Under the pieces are notes generated by a model. The model was not told the origin of the DNA, did not search any database, and saw nothing but the letters and a program-made list of their open reading frames with translations. Positions 37,764 through 46,837 of a DNA stretch of 64,000 nt are shown in pieces. A program made the translations under genes and the position numbers. Position 1 is the first letter of the stretch; every line of letters starts with the position of its first letter. Source of the DNA: Sandarakinorhabdus sp. (lineage in GTDB: Bacteria; Pseudomonadota; Alphaproteobacteria; Sphingomonadales; Sphingomonadaceae); assembly GCA_020692215.1 (NCBI GenBank), contig JAIMKW010000001.1, positions 470,442-534,441 on the forward strand, given 5' to 3'.

Positions 37764-38882
37764 TCAGACGAGCGTTCCCAGCGCCTTTCTTTCGAACGGC
37801 GTGAAATCCTGGCGGCCCGTTCGGACCTTGACGGCCCAGTCGGGGTCGACAATCAGCGCGCGGCCTACGGCGACCAGATCAAACTCATCGGCCTCCAGCC
37901 GCGAGACCAGCCCTTCGATCGAAGTTGGCTCCGATGCTTCGCCTGCGAAGCCCGCAATGAACTCGCCCGACAGGCCGATCGATCCGACGGTGATGGTTGG
38001 AAGCCTGGTCAGCTTCTTTGCCCAGCCGGCAAAGTTCAGATGCGCGCTGCCTGTTGCATCGTCCGGAAATTCCGGCTCCCAGAAGCGGCGCTGCGAACAG
38101 TGGAAGATATCGACTCCGGCGTCGGCCAGCGGGGTCAGCCAATCTGCCATCGCCTGCGGGGATGCTGCGAGTTTGGTATCATAATCCTGCTGTTTCCATT
38201 GCGAGAGGCGCAGGATCAGCGGGAAATCCGCGCCGATCGCCGCACGCACGGCCAGCACGACTTCGCGGGCAAAACGGCTGCGATCCTTGCCCCAGATATC
38301 GATGCGCTGATTGGTTCCATCCCACTGGAACTGGTCGATCAGATAGCCATGGGCGCCGTGCAGCTCGACTGCATCAAAGCCCAGCCGCTTTGAATCGGCT
38401 GCGGCCGAAGCGAATGCGGCAATCGCGGAATCGATATCGGCCACCGACATTTCATGGCCGTAGGGCCGGCCCGGCTTGTAAAGGCCCGACGGGCTTTCGG
38501 CATGGGTCTCGTCTCGATTCTGCGGGTTGATGGCAGAGCCCACATGCCAGAGCTGCGGCGCGATCTTGCCGCCCTTGGCGTGCACGGCTTCCACCACGCG
38601 GGCCCAGCCTTCCAGCGCCGCTTCGCCATGAAACAGCGGAACGGAAGGGTCGTTCGCAGCACCCGGCCGGTCGACGACGGTGCCTTCGGTGATGATCAGG
38701 CCGACTTCGCCTTCAGCGCGCCGCGCATAATAATCGGCGACATTGGTGCCGGGTATGCCGCCCGGCGAAAAGCTGCGCGTCATGGGGGCCATGACAATGC
38801 GGTTGGAAAGCGTGAGCTTGCTGGAAACAAAGGGCTGGAACAGTGCGGATACGTTGGTCACACATGGTCTTTCTGTCGTCAT
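37764..38882 (-). CDS. Old Yellow Enzyme family alkene reductase (NADH:flavin oxidoreductase)
   Basis: A 372-residue FMN enzyme reducing activated C=C bonds. The TIM-barrel start is LSNRIVMAPMTRS (25-37). The FMN/substrate site includes QLWHVG and the conserved ELHGAHGYLIDQF with the His/His pair, then VGRALIVDPDWAVKV near the end. Members detoxify electrophiles such as enals, nitro compounds and N-ethylmaleimide. Monocistronic by spacing. Confidence 0.92.
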   Translation of the reverse strand: MTTERPCVTNVSALFQPFVSSKLTLSNRIVMAPMTRSFSPGGIPGTNVADYYARRAEGEVGLIITEGTVVDRPGAANDPSVPLFHGEAALEGWARVVEAVHAKGGKIAPQLWHVGSAINPQNRDETHAESPSGLYKPGRPYGHEMSVADIDSAIAAFASAAADSKRLGFDAVELHGAHGYLIDQFQWDGTNQRIDIWGKDRSRFAREVVLAVRAAIGADFPLILRLSQWKQQDYDTKLAASPQAMADWLTPLADAGVDIFHCSQRRFWEPEFPDDATGSAHLNFAGWAKKLTRLPTITVGSIGLSGEFIAGFAGEASEPTSIEGLVSRLEADEFDLVAVGRALIVDPDWAVKVRTGRQDFTPFERKALGTLV

Positions 38883-38905
38883 GATTGCGGTCTCTTCGGC
38901 AGGCC

Positions 38906-39316
38906 TCAGCGCGGCCGGGTAATGCCGGGCGGATCGCTGGCGGGGAAGCTGTCGTCAAGCTGGTCATCGAGCTTTCGGCTCTTCACCAATGCCCGCACGC
39001 GCTCGTTTTCGGCAAGGCTCCTGTCCATGCGGGCGAGCTGATCCGGGCTTGCTTCCAGCTGGCGCGCCTTGAAGTCGGCATAGGGCTCTCCATAGACATG
39101 GTTGCGGGCTTCTTCCCTGGTGATGGGATGCGGCGTTTCAACCGAGGCCTCGGCAAGCCAGTCGGCAAGGCAGTTGCGGCAGAAGCCGGCAAGACCCATC
39201 AGTTCGATGTTGGACGCATCCTGCCGCAGCTGCAGATGCTCGGTCAGGCGCCGGAAGGCGGCCGCTTCCAGCTTTTCCATATCGGGGTGGCCAGTCTCGG
39301 TTCCGGCGTCTTTCAT
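38906..39316 (-). CDS. DUF1244 family protein with C-terminal extension
   Basis: A 136-residue cytoplasmic protein. Residues about 13-95 match DUF1244 (AAAFRRLTEHLQ, NIELMGLAGFCRNCLADWL, HPITREEARNHVYG), with a CRNC pair that could bind metal. The last 45 residues form a second short motif (DDQLDDSFPASDPPGITRPR) seen at the ends of many alphaproteobacterial proteins. Function unknown. The ATG at 39316 has GGAG at good spacing. The upstream neighbour pyk is divergent. Confidence 0.82.
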   Translation of the reverse strand: MKDAGTETGHPDMEKLEAAAFRRLTEHLQLRQDASNIELMGLAGFCRNCLADWLAEASVETPHPITREEARNHVYGEPYADFKARQLEASPDQLARMDRSLAENERVRALVKSRKLDDQLDDSFPASDPPGITRPR

Positions 39317-39426
39317 TGCAGTCTCCTGTGAATTCGTGGCGGGGCAATCTGGCGCCCGCCCGATCATGCTTCTAAGGGGTAGCACACCGCCCGCGACAAG
39401 ACCCGAAAAACACGAGAGGGAGTGCA

Positions 39427-40887
39427 TTGACCAGCCACAGACCCCCCCGCGCCCGCCATGTGCGCGTGCTGGCGACGCTTGGCCCGGCCTCGAACACAGC
39501 AGCGCAGATTCGTGCGCTCTATGAAGCCGGGGCCGATGCCTTCCGGGTGAACATGAGCCATGGCGATGATGCATCGAAGGCATCGCTGATCGCCACGGTG
39601 CGCAGCCTCGAATCTGAGCTGGGCCGGCCGATGACAATTCTGGCCGATCTGCAGGGCCCCAAGCTTCGCGTCGGGCGATTCGCCGAGGGCAAGGTGGATT
39701 TGAACGCTGGCGCGCATTTCCGGCTGGATCTTTCGGATGCGCCGGGAACGGCTGACCGCGTGCAGCTTCCCCATCCGGAGATCCTTGCTGTCCTCAAACC
39801 CGGCCACCGGCTGCTGCTGGATGACGGCAAGATCGTGCTGCGTGTTGTTGCTGTCGATAGTGTCGGTGCCACGACAGAGGTGCTTGTTCCGGGCACGCTT
39901 TCCAACAACAAGGGCGTGAACGTGCCCGATGTCGTCGTGCCGCTGCCAGCGCTGACGCAGAAGGATCGGCATGATCTGTCGCTGGCGCTGGAAGCCGGGG
40001 TCGATTGGGTTGCCTTGAGCTTTGTGCAGCGCGCCGACGATGTGGCCGAGGCGCGCAAGCTGATCGGCGGCAAGGCCATGCTGATGGCCAAGATCGAGAA
40101 GCCCGCCGCGCTCGACGATATCGACGCCATCATCGAGCTGGCCGATGCGATCATGGTTGCCCGTGGCGATTTGGGGGTGGAGCTTCCGCCGCAGGAGGTG
40201 CCGGGCGCACAGAAGCGGCTGGTGGCCGCTGCCCGCCGGGCCGGCAAGCCCGTGGTGGTGGCGACACAGATGCTGGAATCGATGATCGTCAGCCCGTCGC
40301 CCACGCGGGCCGAGGTGTCCGATGTTGCCAACGCAATCTACGATGGGGTCGATGCCGTGATGCTGTCGGCCGAAAGCGCAGCCGGCCAGTGGCCTGTGGA
40401 AGCGGTTGCAATGATGGATGCAATTGCCCGGGAAGTCGAGCAGGACGCGGCCTATCGCCAGCAGATCGGCTTTGTCGAGACACGCCCCGAGCCGACGACC
40501 GCCGATGCGCTTTGCCAGGCGGCGCGCAGCATCCAGGCGACCGTGGGTGCGAAGGCTGTCGTCTGTTTCACGACATCGGGTTCCACGGCGCGCAGGGTCG
40601 GGCGTGAGCGGATTCCGGCCGATATTCTGGTTATGACACCCAAGCTTTCAACTGCGCGCCGGATGGGCCTCAGCTGGGGCGTGCATGCCGTTCATACGCG
40701 CGACATCACCAACTTCGAGGAAATGGTTGCAAAATCCAAGCGCATGGCGCTGCGGCACCATATCGCCGACGCGGGCGACCGGCTGGTGGTGATGGCCGGC
40801 GTGCCCTTCGGCGTTCCGGGCTCTACCAATGTGCTGCATGTCGTGCGGGTTGTGGGCGACGAACTGGAACGTCACCGCAAGAGTTGA
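39427..40887 (+). CDS. pyk: Pyruvate kinase
   Basis: Last step of glycolysis (Entner-Doudoroff in sphingomonads), phosphoenolpyruvate plus ADP to pyruvate plus ATP. The 486 residues include ATLGPASN at the start, LADLQGPKLRVG, MAKIEKPAAL with the catalytic Lys, MVARGDLGVELP and ATQMLESMI. The start codon is TTG at 39427, preceded by GAGAGGGAG at about five bases. No ATG fits; the next in-frame GTG at 39460 lacks a ribosome site. Confidence 0.95.
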   Translation: MTSHRPPRARHVRVLATLGPASNTAAQIRALYEAGADAFRVNMSHGDDASKASLIATVRSLESELGRPMTILADLQGPKLRVGRFAEGKVDLNAGAHFRLDLSDAPGTADRVQLPHPEILAVLKPGHRLLLDDGKIVLRVVAVDSVGATTEVLVPGTLSNNKGVNVPDVVVPLPALTQKDRHDLSLALEAGVDWVALSFVQRADDVAEARKLIGGKAMLMAKIEKPAALDDIDAIIELADAIMVARGDLGVELPPQEVPGAQKRLVAAARRAGKPVVVATQMLESMIVSPSPTRAEVSDVANAIYDGVDAVMLSAESAAGQWPVEAVAMMDAIAREVEQDAAYRQQIGFVETRPEPTTADALCQAARSIQATVGAKAVVCFTTSGSTARRVGRERIPADILVMTPKLSTARRMGLSWGVHAVHTRDITNFEEMVAKSKRMALRHHIADAGDRLVVMAGVPFGVPGSTNVLHVVRVVGDELERHRKS

Positions 40888-41048
40888 GGCGCCGCATTGG
40901 TTGGGGCCGGAAAGCGGCCGCGTCGGGCCAGGCTTCATATCAAGGCCCGATATACAAGGGTCATCGGGTTCGGCCTGTCGGCCTGCGCGCGGTCGCGCTT
41001 GTGGCGTTGTGCCGATAAGGAACAGATGCCCTCCATCGGTACTGGGTG

Positions 41049-41315
41049 TCAGATGTTGGCGGCCAGCCACAGCATCGCTTCATCGGTACCCGCTTCGCAA
41101 GGCGCCTTCACCACTCGGTTCGTGACCATGCGGCCGTGCAGGTCGCGGATGATCGTGCTGCCGGTCCTTTCACACAGGCCGGGAACGATAGCGTGCACGA
41201 AGCAGGCGCAAGACGCTTTCAGCATGGCCCAGCCGAAGGAAGAGGCCATGCCCATATGCTCCAGATAGCTCTCGTTCACGGATTGCGGGTGCGAGATGAA
41301 CAGTTTGCGGAACAT
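41049..41315 (-). CDS. DUF6356 family protein
   Basis: An 88-residue protein of the DUF6356 family, recognised from FISHPQSVNESYLEHM at the start, a central hydrophobic segment (MLKASCACFVHAIVPGLC) and the C-terminal STIIRDLHGRMVTNR. Probably membrane-associated. It is common in sphingomonads; function unknown. The interval 40888-41048 before it carries no clear feature. Confidence 0.82.
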   Translation of the reverse strand: MFRKLFISHPQSVNESYLEHMGMASSFGWAMLKASCACFVHAIVPGLCERTGSTIIRDLHGRMVTNRVVKAPCEAGTDEAMLWLAANI

Positions 41316-41392
41316 GCGGATCCTTTCGCTGGATGGCTGGGCGCAGTTTAGGCTGCCGGAACCGGAAATAGCTTCTCTTTTTTGGCGTCATA

Positions 41393-41420
41393 TTGTCATT
41401 TAGCGGAAAGTTTGTACTGA
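41393..41420 (+). promoter_or_regulatory. Promoter of the Lrp-type gene
   Basis: TTGTCA (41393-41398) and TACTGA (41415-41420) are 16 bp apart. The start point would fall near 41427, just three bases before the GTG start codon, so the mRNA may be nearly leaderless. A direct repeat GTCAT-N3-GTCAT overlaps the -35 element. Confidence 0.4.
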
Positions 41421-41429
41421 GTTTCGGCA

Positions 41430-41909
41430 GTGAAAGAGAATATCCTTCTCGATGCTGCGGATCGGCGCATCCTGACCGTGCTGCAACGGGATGCCGGGCT
41501 TTCGCTTGCTGCCCTCTCCGAACAGGTAGGGCTATCCCCGACGCCGTGCTGGAAACGGGTGAAGCGGCTGGAGGCGTCCGGCGTCATCAGCGGGCGGGTA
41601 ACGCTCTTGAATCGCGACGCGATCGGGCTTGGTGTCACGGCGTTCGTGGCAATCCGCGCGGGCGCGCACGATGAAGGCTGGCTGGAGACGTTCGCGGCCG
41701 GGGTTGCGCTGATCCCGGAAGTGGTCGAGTTCTACCGGATGGCGGGTGAAGTCGATTATCTGTTGAAGATCGTGTGTCACGACATTGCGCACTATGATCG
41801 CATCTACAAACGGCTCATCAAGGTGGCGCCAATGGGGGATGTTTCCTCCAGCTTCGCAATGGAGCAGATGAAGTTCACCACCGAACTGCCGCTGTCGGAA
41901 AGCCCCTGA
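41430..41909 (+). CDS. Lrp/AsnC family transcriptional regulator
   Basis: A 159-residue feast/famine regulator. The N-terminal HTH spans about 8-55 (DAADRRILTVLQRDAGLSLA; QVGLSPTPCWKRVKRLEASG) and the ligand-binding RAM domain 65-150 (GVTAFVAIRAGAHDEGW; YRMAGEVDYLLKIV). The start is GTG with no clear ribosome site. The target may be the adjacent MFS gene. An amino acid or related metabolite is the usual effector. Confidence 0.92.
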   Translation: MKENILLDAADRRILTVLQRDAGLSLAALSEQVGLSPTPCWKRVKRLEASGVISGRVTLLNRDAIGLGVTAFVAIRAGAHDEGWLETFAAGVALIPEVVEFYRMAGEVDYLLKIVCHDIAHYDRIYKRLIKVAPMGDVSSSFAMEQMKFTTELPLSESP

Positions 41910-41923
41910 CCGATGGAAAGCGC

Positions 41924-43327
41924 CTGAACACCCCCGCAGATACGGCCGCTGCAAAGGCGCCTTCCGGAGCCTCGCTGCCGCGTTCGGCCTGGGCCTGGGC
42001 GGGGTTCGAAGGGTTCCGCAATCCGGCCGTCGTGCTCATCACCATCTATGTCTTCATGCCCTATTATGTGGCGAGCGTGGCGGCCACTCCGGTCGAAGGC
42101 CAGGCGCTGGTTGCGCGCGCCGGGCAGATTGCCGGTTGGGCGGTAGCGCTGACGGCACCGCTCATGGGGGTGGTGGTGGATCGGCTTGGCCCGCGCAAGC
42201 CCGCGCTCACGATGACGGTTCTGGCGATGGTGCCGCTGTATTTCGCGATGTGGTTCGTCACCCGCGACGGCCCTATCGGGCCAGCTCTCTTCATTGCGAT
42301 CGCGGCAGGCAAATCCATGCTGTTCGCCTGGACCGAGGTGTTCCACAATTCGCTGCTGATGTCGGCTGCCAGAGGGCAGACCGCGCAGACGTCAGGTCTG
42401 GGGCTGGCGCTTGGCAATTTCACATCGGTTATCATGCTTGTCTTCGTGCTGTGGGCCTTTTCGTTGCCGGGCAGTGTCGACTGGTCGTTCGTGCCCTCGG
42501 CGCCGCTGTTCGGGCTGGATCAGGCAACGCATCAGCCCGCGCGGATCACCGGCCCTATCGTTTCCGTTTCGCTGCTGCTGGGCCTCGCACTGATCCTGTG
42601 GGGTGTGCCCGATGTGCCATCAAAGGGCGAGCGGCTGGGGTCTGCCGTGCGCAAGGGGCTGTCGGATCTGGGCTCCATGCTGCGTGAACTGAAGACCGAG
42701 CGCGAGGCCGCCAAATTCCTTGCAGCACGCATGCTCTATGTCGATGGAAAGACAGCGATCCTGCTGTTCAGCGGCGTGTTGGCGGCTGGCACCATGGGAT
42801 GGCAGACGCTGGAAATGCTGGCCTATGGCATCATCCTGTCCATCCTGGCGGTTGGCGGCGGGCTGTTGGCCGGGCGGCTGGACCCGCGGATCGGGCCCAA
42901 GGCCGCCGTGCTGCTGGAAATCGCAGTGACGGCGCTGGTTCTGGTGGCCTTGCTGGGCACCCGGCCAGACCAGATCGCCTGGTTCCCCGCATCGGCCGCT
43001 CCGCTGTTCCAGGGCCCGATGTTCACCACAGGGCCCGAACTGGCCTTCATCGGGTTTGCGGGCATTTCGGCCATTTCGATCACGGCCGCCTATGCATCGT
43101 CGCGCACGCTGCTCACCTGCCTTGTGCCGCCCGAGCGCGTTGGCACCTTTTTCGGGCTCTATGCCCTGTCGGGCACCGCAACCATGTGGCTGGGGCCGTT
43201 GCTGGTGGCCTGGGGCACGATCGCCACCCAATCCCAGCAAGGAGGGTTCGCGATGGTTCTGCTGTTGCTGGCTGCCGGGTTCGTGACCTTGCTGTTCGTG
43301 AAGGCGCCACCCCGGGCCCTGCACTGA
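41924..43327 (+). CDS. MFS transporter (UMF1/Atg22-like), non-standard start codon
   Basis: A roughly 467-residue permease with 12 helices. The conserved N-terminal cytoplasmic stretch SAWAWAGFEGFRNPAV precedes helix 1 (LITIYVFMPYYVASV); the A-loop reads DRLGPRKPA and the last helix is FVTLLFVKAPP. The first usable ATG/GTG/TTG in frame is GTG 42032, which would cut off this conserved stretch. In the open frame upstream (from 41798) no standard start exists. A CTG at 41924, preceded by GGAAAG, is the best candidate. It is 14 bp after the Lrp stop, so coupling is likely. The exact start is uncertain. Confidence 0.75.
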   Translation: MNTPADTAAAKAPSGASLPRSAWAWAGFEGFRNPAVVLITIYVFMPYYVASVAATPVEGQALVARAGQIAGWAVALTAPLMGVVVDRLGPRKPALTMTVLAMVPLYFAMWFVTRDGPIGPALFIAIAAGKSMLFAWTEVFHNSLLMSAARGQTAQTSGLGLALGNFTSVIMLVFVLWAFSLPGSVDWSFVPSAPLFGLDQATHQPARITGPIVSVSLLLGLALILWGVPDVPSKGERLGSAVRKGLSDLGSMLRELKTEREAAKFLAARMLYVDGKTAILLFSGVLAAGTMGWQTLEMLAYGIILSILAVGGGLLAGRLDPRIGPKAAVLLEIAVTALVLVALLGTRPDQIAWFPASAAPLFQGPMFTTGPELAFIGFAGISAISITAAYASSRTLLTCLVPPERVGTFFGLYALSGTATMWLGPLLVAWGTIATQSQQGGFAMVLLLLAAGFVTLLFVKAPPRALH

Positions 43328-43330
43328 CCG

Positions 43331-44509
43331 TTATGGCCAGGCCGGCATGATCCGCTTCATGAAGGCGTCGAACATGGGAACGGTAAACGCCGTGTCTCCA
43401 TGCGCCGGCGAGTAGAGCATGCCCTTCTTGATCAGGCTGTTGCGGATCGGCGCCAGCTGGGTGACCTGCTTTCCCAGCATGTCGGCGATATCGCCCGAGC
43501 GGTGCGAGCCCTCGCCCAGTTCGGCCATCGCGCGCATGTAGCGCTTCTCAGTCGGTGTCAGCCGGTCGAACCGCACCCGGAAGAAGCTTGCATCCAGCTC
43601 GGCGACTGCTGTCACCGTCGCGTTGGCCACATCCTGCAGCGTGATCGGCGAGCAGAAGGCGAGATCCCAGGCATGTTTGGAGAATTCCTGGATATAATAA
43701 GGGTAGCCTTGGGTTGCCTCGACGATGGCACGCACGGCCGCGGGCTCGATCTCCTCGTCCTCGCGCTCGATGGGCAGGGTGATGGCATTGGCCGCAGCGC
43801 CCGGGTTCAGGCGCGATACTTCGTGGAACTCGAACAGGCGTTCGGAATAGCTTTTCGCCCGCCCCATCTGGGCCAGCAGCTGCGGCAGGCCAGCGCCAAC
43901 CATTGTGAGAGGCAGATTGGCCTGCGCTGTGGCGTGCATGGCGGAAATGAAGGCCGCAAGCTCCTGTTCGCGGATATACTGGATTTCGTCCATGTAGATG
44001 ACAACGGCGGTGCCGCGCTCCCTTGCAGCCTCGCCAACGGCCGCGAACAGGTCGGTCAGGTCAAGCTCCAGGTCGCCGCTGTCAGCAAGGCCCGGCTCGG
44101 GTGCCAGGTCTATCGCCACCTCCACGTCCTGATAGGAGACCTTCAGCTTGGCGAAGCTCGCAAGCGCCTTCAGCGCGCGCTTTGCACCTGTCTTGGCGGA
44201 TTCGAGCCGATCGAGCTTCAACAGGGTCGCCCGCAGCGGCCCGGCCAGAAGCGCCGGCAGCGAGCGATCCTCGGGCGCCTCCACACGCACGCTGAAAATG
44301 CCCCGGGCCTCGGCCTCGGCGCGCACCTTGCCCAGAAGAACCGTCTTGCCGACCCCGCGCACCCCATAGAGGATCACACTGCGGGCTTGCCGGCCCATCG
44401 CGATCCGGTCGATGTAGATGGCAATCCGCTCGATCAGCTCGTCGCGGCCGGCCAGCTCGGGCGGCTGGCTCCCAGCACCGGGGGTGAATGGGTTGCGGCG
44501 CGGGTCCAT
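43331..44509 (-). CDS. AAA-type ATPase (archaeal/ORC-like P-loop family)
   Basis: A 392-residue ATP-binding protein. Walker A is GVRGVGKT (49-56), Walker B is VVIYMDEIQ, followed by a sensor-type MVGAGLPQL; the C-terminal part (about 300-390) looks like a winged helix (LGEGSHRSGDIADMLGKQVT). Related proteins are annotated only as ATP-binding proteins; some are tied to mobile or defence modules, but nothing here proves that. GGGGG sits directly before the ATG. It has a palindromic site in front and is convergent with the MFS gene. Confidence 0.82.
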   Translation of the reverse strand: MDPRRNPFTPGAGSQPPELAGRDELIERIAIYIDRIAMGRQARSVILYGVRGVGKTVLLGKVRAEAEARGIFSVRVEAPEDRSLPALLAGPLRATLLKLDRLESAKTGAKRALKALASFAKLKVSYQDVEVAIDLAPEPGLADSGDLELDLTDLFAAVGEAARERGTAVVIYMDEIQYIREQELAAFISAMHATAQANLPLTMVGAGLPQLLAQMGRAKSYSERLFEFHEVSRLNPGAAANAITLPIEREDEEIEPAAVRAIVEATQGYPYYIQEFSKHAWDLAFCSPITLQDVANATVTAVAELDASFFRVRFDRLTPTEKRYMRAMAELGEGSHRSGDIADMLGKQVTQLAPIRNSLIKKGMLYSPAHGDTAFTVPMFDAFMKRIMPAWP

Positions 44510-44527
44510 CCCCCGTTGTTATCGAAA

Positions 44528-44544
44528 TTTCCTAAGGTAGGAAA
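44528..44544. promoter_or_regulatory. Perfect inverted repeat between the ATPase and antiporter genes
   Basis: TTTCCTA (44528-44534) and TAGGAAA (44538-44544) form a perfect 7-bp dyad with a 3-nt spacer, 18 bp before the ATPase start codon and about 80 bp before the antiporter gene on the other strand. It is a candidate operator for an unidentified dimeric regulator. Confidence 0.5.
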
Positions 44545-44625
44545 GGTCGCTATTCTGATGAACGCCAGATGAATGGGCTTGTGGGCGGACTGGTGCGGCG
44601 CGCGTATCCCCGCTAGCGCGAGGCG

Positions 44626-45915
44626 ATGCCACCGGTTCTTGCCAATGAAGCCTATCTGTCCGCGATCCTTGCGCAGCTTGTGCTGATCATTCTGGTCGGG
44701 CGGGTCATGAACATGCTGTTCGTGCGGCTGGGCCAGCCCGGCGCGGTGGGGGAAATCGTTGGCGGGCTCATGCTGGGCCCGTCCTTGCTCGGTGCGCTGG
44801 CGCCAGACTTCCACGCCGGTTTCTTCACGGCGGAAACCGGGCGCACACTGTTCGTCATCGGGCAGATCGGGCTGATCCTGCTGATGTTCGAGATCGGTGC
44901 GGATTTCGAGTTCGGCCACCTGAAGGAGCGGCGCCATGCCCGCGCTGTCGCGCTGATTTCCCTGTCTTCGGTGACGGTTCCCTTCATTGCCGGAGTGGGC
45001 ATTGGCTTTCTTTCCCACGCATCGCTGGCGCCGGGCATCGACCTGACACTTTATGCCCTGTTTTGCGGGGTGGCGCTTGCGATCACCGCGGTTCCGATAC
45101 TGGGGCGCATCCTGCGCGAATTCGGCCTCAACCGGACGCCCGTCGGGGTTGTCGCCATCGCCGCTGCCGCGCTCAACGATGTCGCGGGGTGGCTGATCCT
45201 CGCCGGCATTTCGGCCGTTGCGCTCGGAACGCTGGACAATGGATTTGTCGCCTGGCGGCTGCTGGCGCTGTTCGCCTTCGCGCTGGCGCTTCGGGGCCTG
45301 CTCGCGCCTCTGGTCAATCGCATGATGCGCTTCTGGGGCATCGAAAGCCCGGAAGGGACATTGCCGCCCGGGTTGCTTGCGATCACCATATCGATCGCGT
45401 TCGGGTGCGCGCTGGTCACCGAGGCCATCGGGATCTTCGCCATTTTCGGCGGTTTTGCAGCAGGGCTGGTCTATCATCGCCACACCGGATTTGTCGCGCG
45501 CTGGCGCCGCCAGGTCGGCCTTTTCGTGATGGTGTTCTTCCTGCCCATCTTTTTCACCCTTTCGGGGTTGCGCACTGATATCTGGGGCCTCGCGCTGGCC
45601 GATCTCCCCTGGCTTGCGCTGATCCTTGCGGCCTCCATCGCGTCGAAGATTGTGCCCTGCTATCTCTCTGCGCGCATCACCGGCTTTTCCAGGCCGGAAA
45701 GCTGGCTGTTGGGAAGCCTGATGAACACCCGTGCCCTGATGGAACTGATCGTGCTCAACATCGCCTATGATCTGGGCTTTCTGCCGCAGAAGATGTTCAC
45801 CATGCTGGTTCTGATGGCAATCATCACCACCATGATGACAGGGCCGCTGATCCGGTTCATCCTTCCCCGCATGGGCCTGCCCCTACCCGACAGGGCGGCC
45901 TCCATCGGTGCCTGA
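44626..45915 (+). CDS. Cation:proton antiporter (CPA2 family)
   Basis: A 429-residue membrane protein with about 12 helices, resembling Kef-type and NapA-type exchangers (PGAVGEIVGGLMLGPSLLG; LLMFEIGADFEF; VAIAAAALNDVAGW with the Asn-Asp pair at the ion site; FFLPIFFTLSGLRTDI). It would exchange Na+ or K+ for H+. No KTN/RCK domain follows, unlike full Kef channels. Divergent from the ATPase gene. Confidence 0.9.
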   Translation: MPPVLANEAYLSAILAQLVLIILVGRVMNMLFVRLGQPGAVGEIVGGLMLGPSLLGALAPDFHAGFFTAETGRTLFVIGQIGLILLMFEIGADFEFGHLKERRHARAVALISLSSVTVPFIAGVGIGFLSHASLAPGIDLTLYALFCGVALAITAVPILGRILREFGLNRTPVGVVAIAAAALNDVAGWLILAGISAVALGTLDNGFVAWRLLALFAFALALRGLLAPLVNRMMRFWGIESPEGTLPPGLLAITISIAFGCALVTEAIGIFAIFGGFAAGLVYHRHTGFVARWRRQVGLFVMVFFLPIFFTLSGLRTDIWGLALADLPWLALILAASIASKIVPCYLSARITGFSRPESWLLGSLMNTRALMELIVLNIAYDLGFLPQKMFTMLVLMAIITTMMTGPLIRFILPRMGLPLPDRAASIGA

Positions 45916-45927
45916 AGGCGTTCAGGC

Positions 45928-46803
45928 TCAGGCTTCGGCGTAATCCTTCGGCAGGGTGAGCGGCAGGGCCAGCCGCCTTGCGCCATCGGGCGTGGGCTCA
46001 GGAAGGCGGCCACCCTCCACATTCACCTGCAGCGACGGCAGCAGAAGCCGGGGTGGAGCGAGCGTTGCATCGCGGGCCGTTCGCATCGCCACGAAATCCG
46101 CCTCGCTCACGCTGGCGTTTACATGGACATTGTGGGCGCGCTGTTCGGCGACAGTGGTTTCCCAGGCATAGCTGTCGCGCCCGGGGGCCTTGTAATCATG
46201 GCACAGGAACAGCCGCGTCTCTGGCGGCAACGCCAGCAGGCGGCGTATCGAACGATAGAGCACGGCTGCGTCTCCGCCCGGAAAATCCGCCCGCGCCGTT
46301 CCATAGTCGGGCATGAACAGCGTGTCGCCGACAAACACCGCGTCGCCCACCTTGTAGCTGATGCAGGCGGGCGTATGGCCGGGCGTTGCCAGAACTTCGA
46401 TCTGAAGTGTGCCAAGTGGGATGATGGCGCCGTCTGCGAACAGGTCGTCGAATCCGTCGCCGCCTTTTCCGGCCGGCAGGCCGAAGCGCGGCCGGAAGAT
46501 CGCTTGCACCTCATTGATGTGCGCCCCGATGCCGATGCGGGCCCCTGTCCTTGCCTTCAGATAACCGGCCGCCGACAGATGATCTGCATGGGCATGGGTT
46601 TCGAAAATCCGGCGGATCTGCAGCCCTGCCTCGGCTGCTGCGGCAAGCAGGGCGTCTGCCGATGCCGTAGAGACCTTGCCAGAGGCCGGATCGAAATCCA
46701 GCACCGGGTCGATGATGGCCGCTTCTCCTGTCGCCGGGTCTGACAGGATGTAGGAAACCGTGTTGGTGGGTTCATCGAAAAAGGCGCGGATGGCAGCAGG
46801 CAT
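45928..46803 (-). CDS. MBL-fold persulfide dioxygenase-like hydrolase (Blh/ETHE1 family)
   Basis: A 291-residue metallo-beta-lactamase fold enzyme. The metal ligands are in THAHADH (H70, H72, D74, H75). TPGHTPACISY and DTLFMPDYGTARADFPGG, with CHDYKAPGRDSYAWETTV, are the features of the Blh/persulfide dioxygenase group that oxidises glutathione persulfide to sulfite. Divergent from a TauE/SafE exporter with interlocked promoters, which fits sulfide detoxification (oxidation, then sulfite export). The start at 46803 follows from homology; the very long open frame upstream is a shadow of the exporter gene. Confidence 0.9.
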   Translation of the reverse strand: MPAAIRAFFDEPTNTVSYILSDPATGEAAIIDPVLDFDPASGKVSTASADALLAAAAEAGLQIRRIFETHAHADHLSAAGYLKARTGARIGIGAHINEVQAIFRPRFGLPAGKGGDGFDDLFADGAIIPLGTLQIEVLATPGHTPACISYKVGDAVFVGDTLFMPDYGTARADFPGGDAAVLYRSIRRLLALPPETRLFLCHDYKAPGRDSYAWETTVAEQRAHNVHVNASVSEADFVAMRTARDATLAPPRLLLPSLQVNVEGGRLPEPTPDGARRLALPLTLPKDYAEA

Positions 46804-46837
46804 GGTGGGCTCCTGAAGCTGGAAGATTGAAATCTCG

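Noticed and set aside
40648-41070. 140-codon frame opposite the end of pyk
   Set aside because: Overlaps pyk and the end of the DUF6356 gene, with no motif or start context.
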